A stretch of DNA of 64,000 bases. Source: Athripsodes cinereus. Lineage: Eukaryota > Arthropoda > Insecta > Trichoptera > Leptoceridae. This document shows, in pieces, positions 12,251-22,201 of this stretch. The notes beneath the pieces were generated by a model. It was not told the DNA's origin, did no database searches, and saw only the letters and a list, made by a program, of their open reading frames with translations. A program made the position numbers and the translations under genes. The stretch lies in the NCBI GenBank assembly GCA_947579605.1, contig OX388312.1, positions 24,699,313-24,763,312 on the forward strand, read 5' to 3'. The stretch's first letter is position 1. Each line of letters opens with the position of its first letter.

Positions 12251-15080
12251 CCATATTTTTAAACGTTCTACAAAATATTCTTAATTTGAATTTAAATTTC
12301 ATAATAAATAATGCTCACAAAATAATACCTAGATCAAAGTAGTAAATTAAAAACTAATTACATCATTTAATCCTAGAATAATAAAACCACAATAATTCGT
12401 TGCAAACGTAGTACCTAGTAGATATTACATATTGCTAATTCGAGGCGCGTGTATCCGGTACAATGTTGTTTACAGGGCTGTGCCGTACCTACAAAAATAC
12501 AAAGGCATAGTTACATTAGGACAACAATCAAAAACAATTCAAATAACGTGCTTCTGTTATTAATTTTACGATTAATCATTATGGATATGATTCCTCATCT
12601 TGTTTTAGTGATTTCTTATTTTTTTTTGAAGATTTTTGTAGTTTTTTCACTGGAATTTTTTTTTTCAAGATTTTCCTAGTTATTTGTTTGTTTAAAATCC
12701 AAGCAGTTTTTGAACATTTTATGGTGAGGTAAAAGATTAGTGGATCTTCTCCGAAAAAGTTGTAAACTGTAGGTGAATTAAAGACTGTTAAATTTAACAA
12801 AAGATCCTAAAACCAAAGAACTTTTTTTTAATAGGTACAATGAGTTACCGATTAAATAAGGTCAAAAATTATAGTTAATTTTTTATGTAAAAGTAATAAA
12901 AACAATATTTCAAAATGTTTAATTATACTGAGAGAATTAAACGCATGACCCTGGTTATTTTGTACATCTATACATTTACTACTACAAAGTTAATTTGGTA
13001 ATATAAGGTTCGCCACGCGAAGAGATTCAGTGGGAATTTAAAATGCTCTTATAAATCCCATTTATGAATCTTCCTCCATATTATATTATAATAATACACA
13101 ACATATATCTGATGTTATTATTAGATTGTTAGCTATAAATACATATACATACATGTACATAACTAAGGTACTCGTAAATTACCAACATGCCCCTATACTG
13201 AAATTTGAGGAACTTACAGAAAAAAATCTTTGGTGATGAGATATTTATAATTGTATATTTTATTGGTTTATTTTATTAGAATCTGGAAAACGGACCCAAA
13301 TCCAATCTCAATATCTTCACTGAAAGCAGTATAAAGTAGACCGGTAGGGGGAAAAGATGAACCCGAAATCTCTCGATTGAGAGTAAAAGACTTTAACATC
13401 AGGCAACCGGCTAACTTTAAGAGTCTTTTTTACCTAAGGTACAAATTAGATTTAGCTCTAGTGGTTTCAGGCAACTATTTTTAATAGGCGCAGAGAAAAT
13501 TATTCAAATAATTAATGAAATAGCTTTATAAGCTTATTTAAATATAAGCCAAAACTTTTTATGCAAAAATATTCATAGGAATTAAAAAATAGTATGTTAT
13601 CACATATAAATAAAATTTAAGTTGTATTTATTCTATAAATTGAATTTATTTATTTCCTAATTAAAAAACAGAGCGAGTACGATCTCACATCCGGCTACTA
13701 GGCACGCCGTGGGCCTTCTGAATCTTAAAATTTGTGAAACTCGCTATATTCTTGATTATTGCACATTATAACGTTATATATGTAGTATGCAGGGTAAACA
13801 ACATACCATATTATTATATAAATAAAACAAATGGTTGAATTATAAACATTTTCTATAATTTTTTTGATAATTAAATTTATTTTTGATGTGTATGCAGTTT
13901 GCCATAATAATTAAGAAAATCCAAGGGTTGTAAATAAATAACTCAAGGTGTATTATAAAATTCATGATATTTTAAGATTAATCTTGGTTTTAAAATTTTA
14001 TTAACACTCTTGTATTATTAAGGATAATTTATTTAAAATAGCACCACTCAACCTATCATCATTGCGACGGTAATCTTCAAAAATTATTTTCACTGTGTTC
14101 CTCGCAGCAAAATAAAACTAAAATGATTAAATCGCATTTATAAATGTTCAAAATATCATATTAATATAAAAAATAACATACATGTGATCCAGAATTTAAA
14201 ATATTTTAAAAATAAAATGGTTGTAATTTTGCTAATTCGTTTGCATGAAATCACAAAGAAGGGGTGTAGAGCCCTCTTAATATAATGTGATATTACAACA
14301 AACGCATTTTTTGCGTCTAAATTTGATAGGAGATTTTTAAGGCTATCGGAATGTTAGTAATATTATAAAGTAAAAATGAGCTTACAATAGTGTCTTGAAA
14401 CAAAATATTTGGTAAGGTTAAGTCAGAAATCCTGTAGGCAGCAATGGACTTGGATCTCTCGAGGAAGTATGACGATAGGCTCAACAAACTCAACACAAAT
14501 AAAGGGAAAAATATTTATATATTTATCCAAGATAAAAGAGTTCATCTCAAAACGTGTTCACTAAATAATTATTGAATGGCCACTACATACTCCATAGTAT
14601 TGAAAAAAAAGAAACTATAATGATCGTTTTGAGGAGTGATAAAGATAAATATATTCTATAAACATGCAATAATACATAATCAAATCTGATTTATTTTCGT
14701 TTATCCAAATTAAAACATTTCATGATTTATGCAAATCCTTACCGCACATGAATCAATATAATTGACTACTACCTAGCATTCATAAAATATACAACTCATG
14801 ATATGAAATAATATGTAATATCATTTCTTACATCATCGTTAAATTCATGTTTGTGAAGAAGGAAAGGAAATATACGTAATTCCACAAAGCAGGTAGAGAT
14901 ATTTACGTATTAAGTTTGTATTAAAATAATACACGAATTCATAATTTGGATTCACTTTTTATTAACAGCTCTGGATAAACCGTAATTTCGTTCGGTTGAA
15001 GACCCTCTATTAAGTTTTATTCATCGTGTGTGAGCGGTGGAGGTATATCATATTAGACGAATAAAAGATAGAGAGAGGTG
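12250..15080. other. Long unassigned AT-rich tract
   Basis: About 2.8 kb of low-complexity AT-rich sequence. Open frames near 12449-12800 reflect T-rich or A-rich runs. No RNA gene or repeat family recognised. Confidence 0.5.
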
Positions 15081-15093
15081 AGCGTAGGGCGGT

Positions 15094-15175
15094 AGCTGTG
15101 CGGAATTAGTGGCTGGCGCTGAGCGTTACACGTCATATGCGGGCGTTCCGAGTTCAATTTTATCTTCGCACTTCT
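15094..15175 (+). repeat. Possible tRNA-derived SINE relic
   Basis: A GC-richer island in AT-rich DNA with a possible A box (GGAATTAGTGGCTGG) and a degenerate B box (GAGTTCAATTTTATC), about tRNA length apart. No cloverleaf could be drawn with confidence. It is different in sequence from the SINE heads at 139, 26778 and 48757. Confidence 0.3.
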
Positions 15176-15277
15176 GCTATCCTGATATCAACTCTGATAC
15201 AAACGCAAATAAATTAAATATACCGTTATTAAAAATACTGCTTAATGAATCACATTAAAAAAATATAGGATAAAAAT

Positions 15278-15293
15278 TAGTTTGACTTACTAA
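15278..15293. repeat. 16-bp target-site duplication of the nested LINE, left copy
   Basis: TAGTTTGACTTACTAA is repeated exactly at 26117-26132. The two copies bracket a LINE that was later split by the gypsy-type element. A length of 16 bp fits target-primed reverse transcription. Confidence 0.9.
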
Positions 15294-15412
15294 TATATAA
15301 TGAGTTACAATCCATTGGATTGGTCTGCAACGAGTTTTGACTTATTTCTCCACTCCTCCCTATTCTCAGCTAGTCTCTTCAACTCCATATATGAGCCACA
15401 GCTCATGTCCCT
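15294..15412 (-). mobile_element. 3' end of the RTE-like LINE split by the gypsy element
   Basis: Read on the minus strand it continues the LINE coding frame that breaks off at 24564, with residues matching MELKRLAENREEW, then reaches a TAA stop and a short 3' end GGATTGTAACTCATTATATA. The separate copy at 57915-58165 shows the uninterrupted order of these segments. The two halves belong to one 5'-truncated insertion of about 1.65 kb. Confidence 0.9.
15409..15412. repeat. CCCT target duplication of the gypsy element, left copy
   Basis: CCCT at 15409-15412 matches 24560-24563. Removing the element and one copy restores the LINE order CATGTCCCTCTTCAGTTGG seen in the uninterrupted copy near 58.05 kb. 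Four bases is a usual duplication length for Ty3/gypsy integrases. Confidence 0.92.
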
Positions 15413-15895
15413 TGTCATGGGAACCTTATAATTTAATATCCAAAAAAATGGTACTTGTGTTGCCATCTATCGAAATCCTGTGAAAGCCCTGGCCCCTATC
15501 TAGAGAAATCGTAAATACCTTTTGCTATTATCATAAAAACAGATTCCTTCTTCTTGATCCTTTTCCGGGAGTCAGCCATTTTGGCCAGTCTCCTGCTATT
15601 CGTTTTACAATAGACATAGCAGGGGCTCGCTCCAAAAATAAAATGTCTCTTCTCTTCTACAAAATACTGTGAGTGTCGCTATAATAATGTAATTCAGTAT
15701 TAAAAACTGTGAATTGTTTTGTTTGGTGTAATAATAATCTGTGTAACCATATTCTTCGTCAATAAACTGATCATACAACATCATGCTAGTGTTTCCTTAG
15801 CACAACCACCACAATAAATTTACCCAACGATAAACCCTGAGAGAGTCACTGAAATCTGCCGACTATGGGAGAAATGTTACAGTTTGAATGTTACA
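15413..15895 (+). repeat. 5' LTR of the gypsy-type element
   Basis: 483 bp beginning TGTCATGGGAACC and ending GAATGTTACA. A base-by-base reading against 24077-24559 shows no difference. It contains an AT-rich TATA-like word soon after the start (TTATAATTTAATATCC) and several AATAAA polyadenylation signals (CAATAAACTG and ACAATAAATTT in the second half). Pol II initiation and 3'-end formation are therefore plausible within the LTR, but the U3/R/U5 limits cannot be fixed. The last 20 bases hold a near-direct repeat of ATGTTACAGTTTGAATGTTACA type. Confidence 0.96.
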
Positions 15896-15898
15896 GTT

Positions 15899-15918
15899 TG
15901 GCGCTCCAACGTGATGCC
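15899..15918 (+). promoter_or_regulatory. tRNA-Lys-type primer binding site
   Basis: TGGCGCTCCAACGTGATGCC lies three bases after the 5' LTR. Established knowledge: the insect tRNA-Lys 3' end calls for a primer site of the form TGGCGCCCAACGTGG. The match is good for TGGCGC and CCAACGTG, with one extra T between them. It would prime minus-strand DNA synthesis. The primer tRNA identity is an inference. Confidence 0.7.
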
Positions 15919-17933
15919 TAATTATTGTGGTTTTTGTTGTGTTTGAAGTGAATTTAACAATGCATAAATGATAACATTAAATAGTGCGTAGATAAGTTCG
16001 TTACGTATCACGTGACCCACCCATGTTTCCATGTATCACCAACACACACACACACTTCTCTAGAATGTTCGATCAAAAACAGTTGAAATTTTCCCTCCTT
16101 CGCAACAAGACTGTGCAACTGTCGTTTTGCTCTTCAAAAAATTTCACCGCATGACCAATAAGGACTACGATGGTACTTCAGTGAATATTTGAGTTAAATA
16201 AACAGTGCTATAAATAATAAAAACATTTTAATAAATAAATAAGTGAGAATTAATAAATAATCAAGTGCGTGATACATTTGCGCGCCCTCAAAAAAAAACT
16301 CATATAATAAGAAAAAAAACCGTTACATCAACAAAGAAAGAATGAACGAGTCTATTTATTTGAATTATAAACAGTGTTAAAAATAAAAACGATTTAATAA
16401 TAAATATATGCGAGATACATTTATGATCTTCAAAAAGAAATCCGCTATATTGCAAGTACGACCCGATATTGTTAATGAATGGAGAATTTAAGAAATAAAT
16501 ACAACGAGAAATTGACAAGATTGTGAACAGATACTCCAAACTTTCCTAAGACGTCCAGATAATTTCCTTCTGATGAGATGAAGATCTCCAACGTTACAAT
16601 CCCTTAAGAAGCCTGCTACCACCACTACGAAGGATGTCTATGACGGAATTTTCTTCCTTGACGGTTCCTGACCTCCAATAGAAGGATGTCCCATGTTTTG
16701 TCATCTAGATCTGACGTTTCTTCGAGGCCTTCTTTATCTACACAGAGAACCCTTGATGCTTGATGGTTTTGAGGATGAGGAAATAAATGCTTCCTTCACT
16801 AGTAATAGACAACCTTATTCGTCTGACTACTACACAGGTTTTTATGGAAAAATATGGTGTTGTTGTGTTCATTTTGTACTGAAATATTTTGTATACCTAC
16901 TATAGATACAGTTTTTTTTTACATGTTGTTCCATGCTTTGCCTTTTGTGCCAAAGAGATTGTAAAAATTCCAGTTTCAATTTTGCATAAATTCAAGTCAT
17001 ACTGGCTAGGATCACTTTGCAATTATTTACGGAATTATTTGTTTGTTAATGTAAGATTCTACACTGAGGGATCTACAAAATAAGAATTGTAAATTTATAA
17101 ATGTCTAGTTTGTGAAATATTCCAAGTAAAGTTTTTCTATATCTGGCTAATTACACTCAAAAGTAAAGAAATTAAATTTAAATTCATTATACTTGTACCT
17201 ACCTAGCGTGCGTGTCACGCGGGCTGTGGATGTATTTATGTATGGTTTGAAGTGAAATGATCATAGACCTCAATATTGCTGGAAGAGGCTTAACAAAACA
17301 GATTTGAATAATTACCAATAATTCTTTTACTCATATGCTGGAATTGTTAATTATATGATATGTAATGTATGTAATGTTATGTCTACGATATTTCCAGGGA
17401 ATGTCAAACTTTCCAGCGATTTCCAAACTTTAACAATTTAAAGAAATAATTGTTATTGATTTTTTTTTCGAGTCTTATCAAAGGACAAGACTTCCAAACA
17501 TTTTTTTTAGTATCCAATGATTCCCAACTGTTGAGATTTGATGTTACAAAGGTTGCCAAATTTTTTTTTGTTAACATTTTTTTTGCTTTGAGGAATTTTT
17601 TTTTGGATTCTTGGTAGGAGTCCATATTTCCTAGAGCAATTTTCAAACCAAGGTGTCCACTGTTTCTCAATTTTTTTTTGTTTTGGAAAAATTTTTTTTT
17701 TTTCCTCTTGCAAAGAATTTTTTTTATTCCTGCAAGTCCATCGCAATCTATCCAGCGCTGAAGATTGGTACGTATGATCTTTTGTCTTGTTGATTATTAT
17801 TTGCCAATTTTCTTTCAGATCGTCAGTGCAAAACGTTTTGCATGTGCAATTTTTCTATTTCTCCTGTATAAGGATTAACTCATAAAGGAGAACCGTTTAT
17901 TATTCTATTGTCATTGCAAGTTAGAATCTCAAA
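15919..17933 (+). other. Long untranslated leader of the gypsy-type element
   Basis: About 2 kb between the primer site and gag with no long plus-strand frame; short frames at 16693-17083 carry no motif. It includes a loosely duplicated A/T-rich block (compare AAACAGTGCTATAAATAATA near 16200 with AAACAGTGTTAAAAATAAAA near 16370). Its 3' part holds an array of T-runs, listed separately. Packaging or translation-control roles are possible but not shown. Confidence 0.8.
17460..17725 (+). repeat. Array of eight T8-T12 tracts in the leader
   Basis: Runs of 8-12 T occur at 17460-17468, 17501-17508, 17561-17569, 17577-17584, 17596-17604, 17671-17679, 17692-17703 and 17718-17725, separated by ordinary mixed sequence. 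In the genomic RNA these would be U-tracts about 200-470 nt upstream of gag. The lysine-rich frames on the opposite strand are a by-product of the T-runs. Confidence 0.9.
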
Positions 17934-19013
17934 ATGTCTGGATCATCTTTTATGCCTATTTCGCGAGTCAATGTATCCAATTCCCGGACTCTTAAACACG
18001 CATTAACCCAGAGAGGTATAACGCCCAGCCATTCTCTCGCTGATCTTAGAGCTCAGTGCGTAAGTTTCAACAATAAGATCTCTGAAATGCCTCCATCAAT
18101 TGAGAGTTCTGATTTGTCCAGTGACGCCGGTTCCAATTGTGCCATTACTACGGAAACTGTTAACCTCAGCCATCCCACTTCTCCTGCACGTACTCTGTCA
18201 TTGGATACTCCTCGACGTCAAACTACTTGTGTGCCCTTAAATATCAATTTTTCTTCTTGGCCCATTCCTATCTTCAACGGTGAGGGTGATCTCATCGAAT
18301 TTTTTACTCGATTAGAGGAAATATGTCTGTCTCGAAGATTTGACATAGCTTTACTGCCTACTGTTCTTCCAGAATTTCTAACCGAAAAAGCTCTCACCTT
18401 CTATCGAGCTGCTCGACTCAACACTTTGTGTTGGGAAGATCTGAAAACCACCTTCCTCGACCGCTTTGATAACGAAAATATAACTTCTGAACGACGCATG
18501 AATATATGGTGTTCCAGGCAATCACCTTCTGAAACCGCATCCGATTACATTTCGCGTGTCACTATGATGAACAGAAGTCTGAAATCTCCTATTAGAGATT
18601 CGGAAATTCTAAAAATCGTTAAGAAAGGTCTTAAAACAACTTTTGCGGCTGCCATAATTGGTGCAAATCCTTCCAACATAGTTGATTTGGAGCAAATATG
18701 TACTGGATTCGAACGTCTCACTCTTGTCACTTCTTCTTCTATGCCTGCAACCTCAAATAATGCACCTCCTCCTACTCGCCCAAAGGTCGCATTTACCCAT
18801 GATACACGTAGGAACAATAATTGTTATACTTGCGGTAAACCAGGACACCTGGCCAGAGATTGTAAATTTAAAGTGCCAACTCCTCGTACCTTTTATCGAC
18901 CCCGTCATTTCTCTACAAATTCTAATGTCAATGCTTCTAACACCTCACGAATTTCAATGCCTAATTTAAGTATGCCTCCTCCTAACCTGTCTCGACGTCC
19001 AAAAAACTTGTAA
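17934..19013 (+). CDS. gag: Gag polyprotein of the gypsy-type element
   Basis: 359 residues. This is the structural protein that assembles virus-like particles around element RNA in the cytoplasm. The N-terminal 100 residues are Ser/Thr-rich. Residues 108-260 fit a retrotransposon gag (capsid-like) domain, with the family pattern WPIPIFNGEGDLIEFFTRLE, then a block with CWEDLKTTFLDRF, then a repeat-like helical segment. A single zinc knuckle, C297-x2-C300-x4-H305-x4-C310, is the nucleocapsid RNA-binding motif. The tail is Pro/Arg-rich. The ATG at 17934 was chosen because it is the first in frame and precedes the conserved region. The stop at 19011-19013 lies one codon after a -1 slippery heptamer, so a fraction of ribosomes should continue into pol. 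No protease lies inside this frame. Confidence 0.95.
   Translation: MSGSSFMPISRVNVSNSRTLKHALTQRGITPSHSLADLRAQCVSFNNKISEMPPSIESSDLSSDAGSNCAITTETVNLSHPTSPARTLSLDTPRRQTTCVPLNINFSSWPIPIFNGEGDLIEFFTRLEEICLSRRFDIALLPTVLPEFLTEKALTFYRAARLNTLCWEDLKTTFLDRFDNENITSERRMNIWCSRQSPSETASDYISRVTMMNRSLKSPIRDSEILKIVKKGLKTTFAAAIIGANPSNIVDLEQICTGFERLTLVTSSSMPATSNNAPPPTRPKVAFTHDTRRNNNCYTCGKPGHLARDCKFKVPTPRTFYRPRHFSTNSNVNASNTSRISMPNLSMPPPNLSRRPKNL
19001..19007 (+). promoter_or_regulatory. Canonical -1 ribosomal frameshift heptamer A AAA AAC
   Basis: In the gag frame the codons read CCA AAA AAC TTG TAA, so the heptamer A AAA AAC sits in the standard X XXY YYZ register, one codon before the gag stop. Pol is open in the -1 frame from here. 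This is the expected way to make Gag-Pol. I could not identify a strong downstream pseudoknot by eye. Confidence 0.88.
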
Positions 19014-22000
19014 ACTACCGGTCTTCTGCTCGTCCTTCTCCTGGGAAGAGAGATGCCGAGTGGTCAGACTGGTTAGCCTCTGTTGAACTATTCCATCTTA
19101 CCTGTCATTTAAACGAAGTTGCCATTACCAGTGGTTCGGACAATCGTCCTCACATCAATTTTAAAATTCGCCATGTTCCCTTTAGAGCCCTCTTAGATAC
19201 TGGAGCTGCAGTGAATATATTGGGTAGAGATACTTATAAAACTTTTACAACCTTAGGCTATACCCTGCAACCCTATGTTCAAACATTGTTTGGTGTTAAC
19301 AGTTCCTCTTTCCAGTCTATTGGAAAGATCATTCTTCCTCTTTGCTTTGATAACAAGACTGTTCATGTTACTTTTATTGTGGCCCCTTCTGTTTCTCATG
19401 GAATAATTTTGGGTGTCCCATTTCTTGAAAACTCCGGCTTAGCACCACGACTCTTTCCGAATAATAATAATTCTTTGACAAATCCAATAGCTAGTAAACA
19501 CATATTTGTTACATCTTCGTCCCCTTCTTGCCTAGTTTCTGCCAATAATCTTACTCCAGCACAATGTTCTGAACTGAATGAAGTCAAAGAACTATTCTCA
19601 ACGATTTCTTATGAAACCAAAGGCTTAGGTCGTACGCATCTTATAAGTCATGTTATCGACACGGGCGATAATCTGCCTGTAAAACAGAAAACTTACCCCC
19701 AATCACATGTCAGAAGAGAACAACTTTGTACTGAAATAGATGCCATGTTAAAAATGGATGTAATCGAACCTGCCCGTAGCCCATGGCTAAATAATGTTTT
19801 TATTGTACCCAAAAAAGATGGTACTGGTCGATTTGTATTAGACCCTCGTAGATTAAATGACGTCACTAAGACCGACTGCTATAGACTTCCCAATATCAAT
19901 CGCATATTAGATAACCTTCGTGATACCAAGTTTCTTACAAGTCTTGATTTAAGTCACGGTTTTTGGCAATTGCCCCTATCACTCGAAAGCCGTCCAAAAA
20001 CTGCCTTTTTTGTGGAAGGTAGAGGACAATACCACTTTAAAGTCACCCCATTTGGACTGAAGAATATACCTGCTGAAATGCAAAGACTCATGGACAAACT
20101 CTTTTCTGATCTTGGTGATCATGTTTTCTGCTATCTGGATGATATCTTAATTTGTAGTCCTACATTTGAATCTCACATTGCCTCCTTGAAGACCGTATTT
20201 CAACGCTTAAATGAAGCCCATCTTACTATAAAGTTAAAAAAGTCTGTTTTTTGTAAAGATTCATTAAAATATCTTGGTCACGTCATCAACCAAGACGGTA
20301 TTACTACCGACCCCGAAAAAATAAATGTAATGTTAAATTATCCACGTCCCACTTCAACTAAGGAACTAAGAGGTTTCCTTGGAATGTGTTCTTACTATAG
20401 ACGTTTTATCAAATCATTTTCTGCTATTGCCTCTCCTCTTTGTAAATTGACAAGTAAGAAATTTAATAAACAATTTTCTTGGAATAATGAAGCCGAACAA
20501 TCTTTCATTGCTTTAAAATCTGCCATGATAACGGCCCCTGTATTGAAACCCCCTGACTATTCGCTACCTTATATACTTACTTGCGATGCTAGTGCAATAA
20601 GCATAGGTAGTTTCCTTTCACAAAAATCTCCTGATGGAACTGAGCATGCCATAGCTTATTTCTCCCGTAAACTTTCTGATACTGAACAACATTATTCCAC
20701 TACTGACCGCGAATTACTTGCTGTCGTAGATTCTGTACATCATTTTCGTAGCTACTTAGAAGGTACTCATTTTACCCTTATGAGCGATCATGGATGTTTG
20801 AAATATCTAAAAACCATTTCTTCTCCCAGCGGACGTTTAGCCAGATGGGCTATGCGTCTATCACAATACAGTTTTGATTTTGTTTATAAGAAAGGTTGTG
20901 AAAACAAACTTGCTGATGGACTCAGTCGAATTCCTGTTTCTGCTTTCACTTTTCCTTCTGTTTATACCAATGTCTCCGATCCATGGTATCGTAAAGTCTA
21001 CAAATCTTGTGAAGAAAGACCTCAAGACTGCCATAATTTCATGTTAGAGGATGGTCACCTCTATAGATACTGTAAAAATAAGAAACCTAATAATTCTTCC
21101 CCAGATTCTTCATTTTGGAGACTTGTTGTGCCTTCTGATCAACTTGAACCTTTAATTTCGGAATTTCATGATAACAATTGCCATCCTGGAGTTTTAAAAA
21201 CTCATGCCTATCTTTCTCAAACTTTCTATTGCCGTGGTTTATTGTCCACCATTAAGGATTATGTAAAGCAGTGCCAAACATGTAAGGCATATAAACATAA
21301 TAACCAAGCGCCTCATGGATTAATGAAAAACCCAAAACCCGTTACTAAACCTATGGAATCATTGAGTATTGACCTGGTAGGACCATTACCCATGTCATAT
21401 AAGCGCAACGTGCATATCCTTACTGTTGTAGATATCTTTACCAAATATCTTTGGGCTTTTCCACTACGAAACCCTACAGCTAAAGAAATAATCAAATTAC
21501 TCGAGGAACGAATTTTTCTTCCTTATTGTATTCCGCGGTGTGTTGTCTTGGACAACGGCCGACAGTTCGTTGCTAAAGAATTTAAATCATTTTTACATTC
21601 TTATGGGATCAATGACTTGTTTTATAATGCATATTATCACCCACAGAATAACCCCGTTGAAAGATACAATTCTACTCTTCTTACTGCTCTTTCTATATTG
21701 GTAGAAAATGATCAACGTTCTTGGTGTTCCAAGCTTCCAAAAATCTGTTCTTGTATTAATAGTACTGTAAATGTAACCACAGGTTACTCTCCCTATTTCC
21801 TTGTACATGGTACAGAATATGTTCCTCATGCCTCCTTCCATAGAACTGTCAATGCCTCTGATAGTGGTACCTTAGAAGCATTTGCCGAACAACGTCAACG
21901 TCGTTTATCAGAAATGAACGCCCTTTACGACGAAATTTCCTCCTCATTGACCAAGGCTTTCCATCGTAATGCCGATAGATATAACCTTCGTCGCAAAACT

Positions 22001-22201
22001 CTTCGTCTGGACATAGGTCAAATTGTCTGGAGAAGGTCATTTGTTCATAGCAACGCTGCGAATTATTTTTCAAAGAAATTGGCACCTCGTTTCATCAAGT
22101 CTCAGGTTCACCGAATCATATCCCCTAACGTATACGAGCTATGCGATGTAGATACTGGAGCAATGGGAAACTATCATGCTAAGGATATCATTAAGTTCTG
22201 A
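19007..22201 (+). CDS. pol: Pol polyprotein: protease, RT, RNase H, integrase
   Basis: The pol frame is read by -1 frameshift from gag; the first Met (19211) lies inside the protease, so it is unlikely to be the true start. Positions below count from that Met. Protease: the LLDTGA active-site motif lies just upstream (Asp codon 19196). RT: D246 in SLDLSHGFWQLPL, PFGLKN at 280-285, YLDD at 308-311. RNase H: D459, E501, D526, D569. Integrase: H653, H658, C688, C691 form an HHCC zinc site, and the core has D721, D781, E817 (35 residues between the last two). A C-terminal block near KKLAPRF may be a GPY/F-like module. There are no stops or missing catalytic residues. The products copy element RNA into DNA and insert it. 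Confidence 0.96.
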   Translation, partial: LVNYRSSARPSPGKRDAEWSDWLASVELFHLTCHLNEVAITSGSDNRPHINFKIRHVPFRALLDTGAAVNILGRDTYKTFTTLGYTLQPYVQTLFGVNSSSFQSIGKIILPLCFDNKTVHVTFIVAPSVSHGIILGVPFLENSGLAPRLFPNNNNSLTNPIASKHIFVTSSSPSCLVSANNLTPAQCSELNEVKELFSTISYETKGLGRTHLISHVIDTGDNLPVKQKTYPQSHVRREQLCTEIDAMLKMDVIEPARSPWLNNVFIVPKKDGTGRFVLDPRRLNDVTKTDCYRLPNINRILDNLRDTKFLTSLDLSHGFWQLPLSLESRPKTAFFVEGRGQYHFKVTPFGLKNIPAEMQRLMDKLFSDLGDHVFCYLDDILICSPTFESHIASLKTVFQRLNEAHLTIKLKKSVFCKDSLKYLGHVINQDGITTDPEKINVMLNYPRPTSTKELRGFLGMCSYYRRFIKSFSAIASPLCKLTSKKFNKQFSWNNEAEQSFIALKSAMITAPVLKPPDYSLPYILTCDASAISIGSFLSQKSPDGTEHAIAYFSRKLSDTEQHYSTTDRELLAVVDSVHHFRSYLEGTHFTLMSDHGCLKYLKTISSPSGRLARWAMRLSQYSFDFVYKKGCENKLADGLSRIPVSAFTFPSVYTNVSDPWYRKVYKSCEERPQDCHNFMLEDGHLYRYCKNKKPNNSSPDSSFWRLVVPSDQLEPLISEFHDNNCHPGVLKTHAYLSQTFYCRGLLSTIKDYVKQCQTCKAYKHNNQAPHGLMKNPKPVTKPMESLSIDLVGPLPMSYKRNVHILTVVDIFTKYLWAFPLRNPTAKEIIKLLEERIFLPYCIPRCVVLDNGRQFVAKEFKSFLHSYGINDLFYNAYYHPQNNPVERYNSTLLTALSILVENDQRSWCSKLPKICSCINSTVNVTTGYSPYFLVHGTEYVPHASFHRTVNASDSGTLEAFAEQRQRRLSEMNALYDEISSSLTKAFHRNADRYNLRRKTLRLDIGQIVWRRSFVHSNAANYFSKKLAPRFIKSQVHRIISPNVYELCDVDTGAMGNYHAKDIIKF

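Noticed and set aside
17404..17746. Lysine-rich minus-strand proteins
   Set aside because: They arise only because the plus strand has many T-runs; no family pattern.
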